A stretch of 64,000 bases of DNA from Cryptomeria japonica. Its lineage: Eukaryota; Streptophyta; Pinopsida; Cupressales; Cupressaceae. The stretch is from positions 139,502,747 through 139,566,746 of the forward strand of contig NC_081412.1 in assembly GCF_030272615.1 (NCBI RefSeq), given 5' to 3'. A program made the position numbers and the translations under genes. Numbering within the stretch: the first letter of the stretch is position 1; each line of letters starts with the position of its first letter. The notes beneath the pieces were generated by a model. That model saw only the letters and a program-made list of their open reading frames with translations, did not search any database and was not told the DNA's origin. Shown one piece after another: positions 59,255 to 64,000 of this stretch.

Positions 59255-60089
59255 ATTTCTTATACACGGCTGATCCAACAAAGAATGCAGATTGAATGTT
59301 TCTTAGGTTTCAGCTAGCAACAGTGGGATATACTGGTTTCCTATCATAGAAGCACCTCTTGTCAATTTACCCTGTACAACTTTGATAAAACAAAGAGCAG
59401 ACTTACAACCATTAAAAGTAACTAGTGTGAGGAGCAGTGTGAAACTAGCAATATAGATTGTTCAAACTTCAAAGTAAGTAATATCATTAAGCACTTAGTG
59501 ATTTACATTCATCTCCCATCACCAAAATAAATCAAAAATATAAGCAACTTGTTTTTGGTAAGCAACCCTACTAACAAAGCCAGTAACCTGACATACCGCA
59601 TACAAAAATCATCCACATATGACTAGAATTAACTTGAAAGAGGAAGCTCAGCGAGTCAAATGATACTAATGAAAATGATAACATCTGATTGTCAAAGCAA
59701 ACTACAGCCAGCATCTTGAACATGATTTAAAACTTCAAAGATCAACAACAGAGCTCTATTGAAAGTCGGAAAGTTGTAAGATTCAGAGTCAGAAATGAAG
59801 ATATGATGGAAAGATTATGGAAGTGCAAGTCAACCTAGTACAAATTGAAAACAATTCAGGAATAAATCAGATGAAGATTCCGGAACAAACAATTGATCCT
59901 TTGAAAACCTGCATCTGCTTTAGACAACAAAAACTTAATAAGTCATACAAGCAAATTTGATGATCATGAGTGACTGTCAGATGGTGAGTAACTTAACCTT
60001 CAAACAATAATGCTTTTCTGGCATGAACTCAAAGTTTTATATAGCAATCTGCATTTACTAGTTACAAAGCATAAATACACACAACAATT
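59255..60089 (-). other. Upstream region of TXL4
   Basis: AT-rich sequence containing presumably the promoter and 5' UTR. I see no clear TATA box, uORF or element ends that I would defend. Confidence 0.4.
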
Positions 60090-60119
60090 AAGAAATAACA
60101 AGGAGCTCTGGCCTGTTCA

Positions 60120-62180
60120 TGGGTCTTATATGCCAAAGTTGAATGGGAGTTGCTGCAGCAAGGGTGGATTAAGGCAAATTTCGATGGATCCTCAAAGGGC
60201 AATCCAGGTGTCTTAGGTGCAGGGGTTGTCACTAGAGATTGGCATGGCATTCTTGTAATGATGGGAGCTCAAAGACTTGAAAGGGGTACGAATAATGAAG
60301 TGGAAGCCCAAGCAGCCCTATTGGCGGTTTAGTGGGGTTTGAAATTCTGAGTTCAAAATTTACACCTTGAGGGGGACTCACAAATCATCATTAATGCAAT
60401 TATCAAAGGTGAAACAAATGCTTGGTTTTTAAATAAATATATCTCAAAAATCAGAAATGATTTAAATATTTTCAGTAATTACAAGGTCACACGTGAAAAG
60501 GACTGGCAATGAGGTGGCAGATGTGAAGGATCCCAAATGGATCCTTTTGCTGTTGCTGCTGTAAATTTTTAATTAAACATACTATATTTTTGTAATTTTC
60601 CGATGATCTTATAGAATAGACAGAAGTTGCAGAAAGGGATTGTTTCTTTTTGGGTTTTGATGTTATAAGTAAAGTAATTGATAAATAGCAACAACTGTGA
60701 AATAAAACAGTAAACAATGTTCATATGTAAGAACACTTAAGCAATCTAAAAATACTGCAAATCATACCAGGCAAATAACCTAGTTTTGTATTCAGCAAGA
60801 ATCCATACATTTATTTGGAGCTGTTCTCAATCTGGAGTGATGCCAAATGGAGAAATATTACTAGCAACGAACAAGGAAGACCAAATAAGCTGAATACAAC
60901 CCTTCAAGCCAACATACAAACAAGGCGTGGTTGCAAAGGAGGCGTGGAAGCTGCTGCAAATCACGTGCCAGCTGAAATAGACCAGCCGCCCTGTTGAAAC
61001 CCCCAATACGCATGCTGAATCTTCAGGCCAAGAAGATGTGTCTTCTACCTCTGACAATCTCTGTGCAATCCTAGATATATCCACTGTCAACTCCTACTGA
61101 GGGCTACGTCCCAGCAAGTTCAGACCTGGGGTTTATGTCCCAAACCAAAATCACTCTTCTAGAGCAATTCCCAAATTCGCAAGTTTCAAAATGATCAAAG
61201 ATGCTATCAATTAAGTTTTCATCTCCTTATAACTCCTTTCCCTTTGCAAGTCGAACCCTAAAGAATAATAAAGCTTGCACTTTATAATTAAAGTGACACT
61301 TTCTCAATTATGGCGTCAAACTATAGAAAAATATCACTTTAATGCGAATAAATAGCTTCCAGCATCCAAAAAGACTCCGGGAGGTGAGAATCATGTAGCA
61401 AAGTTCAAGACCTTTCCAACGAGCTATAACACATAGGCATATCAAACCAGATGAAGCCAAAAACCCCTTGTTACTCTGAAATGGCTATATACATAGCCTT
61501 ATTTTAATTTATTTAATCGCTAACTTAGGAAATATTTAAATATATTAAAATATTTCCATAGATCCAATAATAGCCCAAAATAACCAACCAAACATGAATC
61601 TGACTTTGTCACCTGTCTGTGACTGATGCCGGACAAGATGGGCCAACTGGCAGTTCCATCCCTAAAATCTAGGGATGCTCCTAGAAACTAGGAAACACAC
61701 CCAATCTTCCTAAAACTGAAACCATGGTATGGTCCCGTGGAACCTCAAATATGGAAACTGCCATAACCTCCTAAAAGTAGGGAATCGCCCTAAAAAGTAG
61801 GAACCTCTCTCCAAACACCTGTAACTGCTCAAAAGGATCCTGCTCTACTCCTTGGTCCCCCAAGTGGTCATTCAATCAACTGCCAGTTCTCCCTAAAAAA
61901 TAGGAACTGTCGTCTGAAGGTCCAAAATGGCTCACAAAGCCCCTGCAAAGCTCCATGACCCTCAGAATGAGTCCCCTAACCATGTCATTGACCTACGGGA
62001 ACTCGAATGGTAGGTCAACCCCTGCTCATCTCATGTCACCTAGAAAAGGGGACATTACAAGATGTGTTGTCCAAATGGGCAACATCATTTGAAGTAGTGC
62101 ATGAAACCCATTTGGAAGATTTTCGAAATCTACAAGGGGATGATGTGGCGGAGGATGTACAAGGGAATTATTAATCTCAC
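60120..62180 (+). pseudogene. LINE RNase H domain, split by LTR D
   Basis: The frame reads GWIKANFDGSSKGNPG, TNNEVEAQAALLAV, then a stop (V*WGLKF*), LHLEGDSQIIINAI and VKRTGNEVADV. After the LTR it resumes VLSKWATSFEVVHETHLEDF. The D, E and D catalytic positions of plant LINE-type RNase H are present, but in-frame stops make it inactive. The join across LTR D is exact once the AGATG duplication is removed. Confidence 0.85.
60524..62059 (-). mobile_element. Solo LTR D (1536 bp, TSD AGATG)
   Basis: The plus strand runs TGAAGGATCC...GGGGACATTACA with AGATG exactly at 60519-60523 and 62060-62064. On minus it starts TGTAATGTCCCC and carries the LTR stem-loop (TGACCTA/TAGGTCA, 61989-62017) 42 bp from the end. 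Its 3' end (GGATCC palindrome then TTCA) differs from the B type. Confidence 0.92.
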
Positions 62181-62203
62181 TCATTTGGTGGTAAGGGAAG
62201 AAT

Positions 62204-62683
62204 GTGGGCATGGGGCAGGCCTTTATTTATAGGGGCTCGGGCCCATTTTTGGCAGTATTGGATGCAGGTTATTGTGAGGTGGTGACAAATATGGAGGCCA
62301 CCTTCACTCTGTATACTTCTAGGCAACAGTTGGCATTTGTTGGTGAGGTCTCAGAGAAGCGGATTAGATGCATCTTCAAATTCGACGATGAAGCTTTTGT
62401 TCAAATATTGATGATGTTGTTGGGGGAAAGCTTCCTCAAAACCATGCACAAGTATAGGACAAATGTAGATGTGGTGACCATGGTTTTGGCATGGGGTTTA
62501 GAACTGGGAGAAGGGAAGGATGTTCTGGTTCATGTTATGTGGCAGTGTGTGGAGGATAATTGGCTTGGTGGCTTGATGGAGCTCTTGGCGATGGCAATGT
62601 CGAGGGCTAGATTTGATGCTTGGGAAGGGTTGGACATTGATGGAATTCACGAACTGCATGAATTGGTCCCATACATTCATTGA
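62204..62683 (+). other. Open frame in the LINE 3' part, uncertain
   Basis: A 159-codon frame follows the RNase H remnant after a stop. It has no motif I know (includes MWQCVEDNWLGGLMELLAMA). It may be the 3' UTR of the LINE with a chance frame or a small extra gene; I lean to chance. Confidence 0.25.
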
Positions 62684-63519
62684 CCGTTTGGTCCGAACCA
62701 AGATGAGCGGAGGGCAGAAGCGGCAATTGCCTGGGACTCTCTCAAACTTTTCCTGAGAGAGAAAGAACTGGAAGTTTGAGGCCCTACGGCGAGTGTTTCT
62801 GCAAGAGGTGGTGGTGTGAAGCATTCTATGAAAGTGAAGGGCAAGTGAAAGGTATCGGGGAAGAGGAGGACCAAGAAGGGCAAGGTGGTAAATGTCGGCG
62901 AAAGTGTAGAGATGGGTGGAGTAGATTTTGGAAATGATGGTGAAGTGCCAAGCGTGTCACTACAAATATGCCCTAGTTTCAGTCTCCATGGCATGGTGGC
63001 GGGTGATGGCACTTGTGGTTCCTCTTCAGTTGTTTTTTGTTTATGTGCTTTGTCTTGAATCTCTGTAGGTCGTGTGTATTTTTGGTTTATGTACAAGGTG
63101 TAGATAATGAAGCCCTATCTAATGTCTGTCTTTAATGGGCTCGGGGTATATGGGTTGCAGAACTGTAATGACTGCAAGCGTTTCCTTTATGCTCAAATTT
63201 TGTTAGTTTTTTGTAATTTTGGCATATTTTGATGGAATGCCAAAGGTATGGCGGGTCTGCAATGAAGTCATGGCAGATGTACGAGGGGTCTTTTTATGGG
63301 GCCTGAGTTTATCAGGGTTTTTGTAATACTGAATTGTAAACCTTTATTTCATTACAATATAATAAAATTATTATTACCGATCATAAAAAAAGAAATAACG
63401 AGGAGCTCTGCTCCAATAATAATGAAGGATCTAATCTCCATCTCCCATACTCAAAACGACAATAAATAGGATGTAAGGCAATAACCTGTGCAATAGTGAT
63501 ATCCTTCCATTTGTATCTG

Positions 63520-63812
63520 AGTGTTTCTGGATTTTAACCGCATAAGAAATTTTCATCAACAATGTTTTGGATCACACTCATCAAGATGTAGAGAGCAAGG
63601 AGAGAGTATAAAAATAGTAAATTGTGGACCATAACTGACTAAACAGAGGAGAGTAGTGAGGTGACACAGAAACCAATTTAGTCAATTATGGTCTGCAATT
63701 TATAATTTTACATTCCCTCCTCTTGCTCTCTACATCCTGATGTTGGATCACAGAGTGTGATCCAAAACATTGATGATGAGAAATTCTTACACAGTTTAAT
63801 TCAGAAACACTT
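63520..63812. mobile_element. Foldback (MITE-like) element near the TXL4 upstream region
   Basis: The left arm (GTGTTTCTG, ATCAACAATGTTTTGGATCA, GATGTAGAGAGCAAG, ATAACTGACTAAA) is mirrored on the right in reverse complement (TTTAGTCAATTAT, TTGCTCTCTACATC, TGATCCAAAACATTGATGAT, CAGAAACAC). The arms are about 120-140 bp and imperfect; the centre is about 30 bp. No clear target duplication is found. Confidence 0.7.
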
Positions 63813-64000
63813 CGGTATATTGTAGACTGTAGAAATTGGATGTCTTTAATCACTTCATTTGTTTAATCCAAATAAAAATACATTAATTGAGTAGCATCCC
63901 AATAAATTTTGTTTTATCAACACATTGCTAGGGAACGTTTTAAACTCCATCCTACAATGCTCTCTCCTTTCTTCACAGCTGGCGCTCGTGCTGTAGACAG
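63813..64000. other. Right edge, nothing recognisable
   Basis: No gene, RNA or element end is visible up to the window border. Confidence 0.3.

Larger units (their letters stand above)
60111..63389 (+). mobile_element. 5'-truncated LINE with 21-bp TSD
   Basis: AAGAAATAACAAGGAGCTCTG (60090-60110) recurs as AAGAAATAACGAGGAGCTCTG (63390-63410; one A/G difference). The element ends in an A-rich tail (TTACCGATCATAAAAAAA). It starts within the C-terminal RNase H of ORF2, so it is 5' truncated: about 1.7 kb after removing the nested LTR D. A long target duplication and A tail are typical of target-primed LINE insertion. Confidence 0.85.

Overview
The window looks like an intergenic to intronic stretch of a large, repeat-packed plant nuclear genome. 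The best guess is a conifer or other gymnosperm. This is an inference from one host gene with a roughly 26 kb intron, many old solo LTRs with 5-bp target duplications, nested hAT transposons and a 5'-truncated LINE. I see no bacterial operons, rRNA, tRNA or CRISPR. The only host gene I can name is a chloroplast thioredoxin-like protein of the TXL4 type on the minus strand. Exon 1 is at 58721-59254 and exon 2 is at 32798-32851; the last exon(s) would lie at lower coordinates and were not found.

Almost everything else is mobile DNA, and many elements can be bounded to the base by target-site duplications (TSDs). From the left: 1-3298 is unrecognised. 3304-11920 is a giant LTR-like element (GE-1, TSD ACCAT). 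14054-21447 is a second copy (GE-2, TSD GGTAT), nested in a putative LTR at 14049-23463. 23842-26263 and 28006-30674 are two related LTRs separated by decayed internal sequence. 30899-32484 is a solo LTR (TSD GTGTT). After TXL4 exon 2, a hAT element at 33476-42490 (TSD GCTGYAAT) holds three nested insertions: another hAT at 33937-37001 (TSD GTTCTAGG), a 795-bp unclassified insert, and a solo LTR at 40249-41949 (TSD GTAAG). An LTR element at 43502-54244 with a tRNA-Met type primer site holds the third giant copy (GE-3, 44277-53044). GE-3 in turn holds two solo LTRs (44900-46862, TSD TCCAT; 47240-49593, TSD AATAG). Then come hAT remnants (54574-55640), Ty3/gypsy polymerase remnants (about 57170-58350), TXL4 exon 1, a LINE tail (60111-63389, 21-bp TSD) with a nested solo LTR (60524-62059, TSD AGATG), and a foldback element near 63520-63812.

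The most unusual system is the GE family. Each copy starts TGTTG and ends CAACA and is flanked by a 5-bp TSD, as integrase products are, yet none has two LTRs or any gag-pol. Read on the minus strand, GE-1 and GE-2 contain in order a terminal stem-loop, a roughly 170-bp periodic array of strongly conserved 33-nt hairpins, a TATA box, a leader intron, a long ORF (about 1073 aa, intact in GE-2 and broken in GE-1) for an unrecognised protein with a basic nuclear-localisation-like stretch, and then a second promoter with a perfect 18-bp palindrome. GE-3 keeps the ends, second promoter and array but has lost the ORF. The hairpin stems differ between copies by paired, compensatory changes. The leading interpretation is a giant LTR that carries its own accessory gene. 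A second conserved stem-loop with covariation sits 38-43 bp inside the 5' end of five shorter LTRs.
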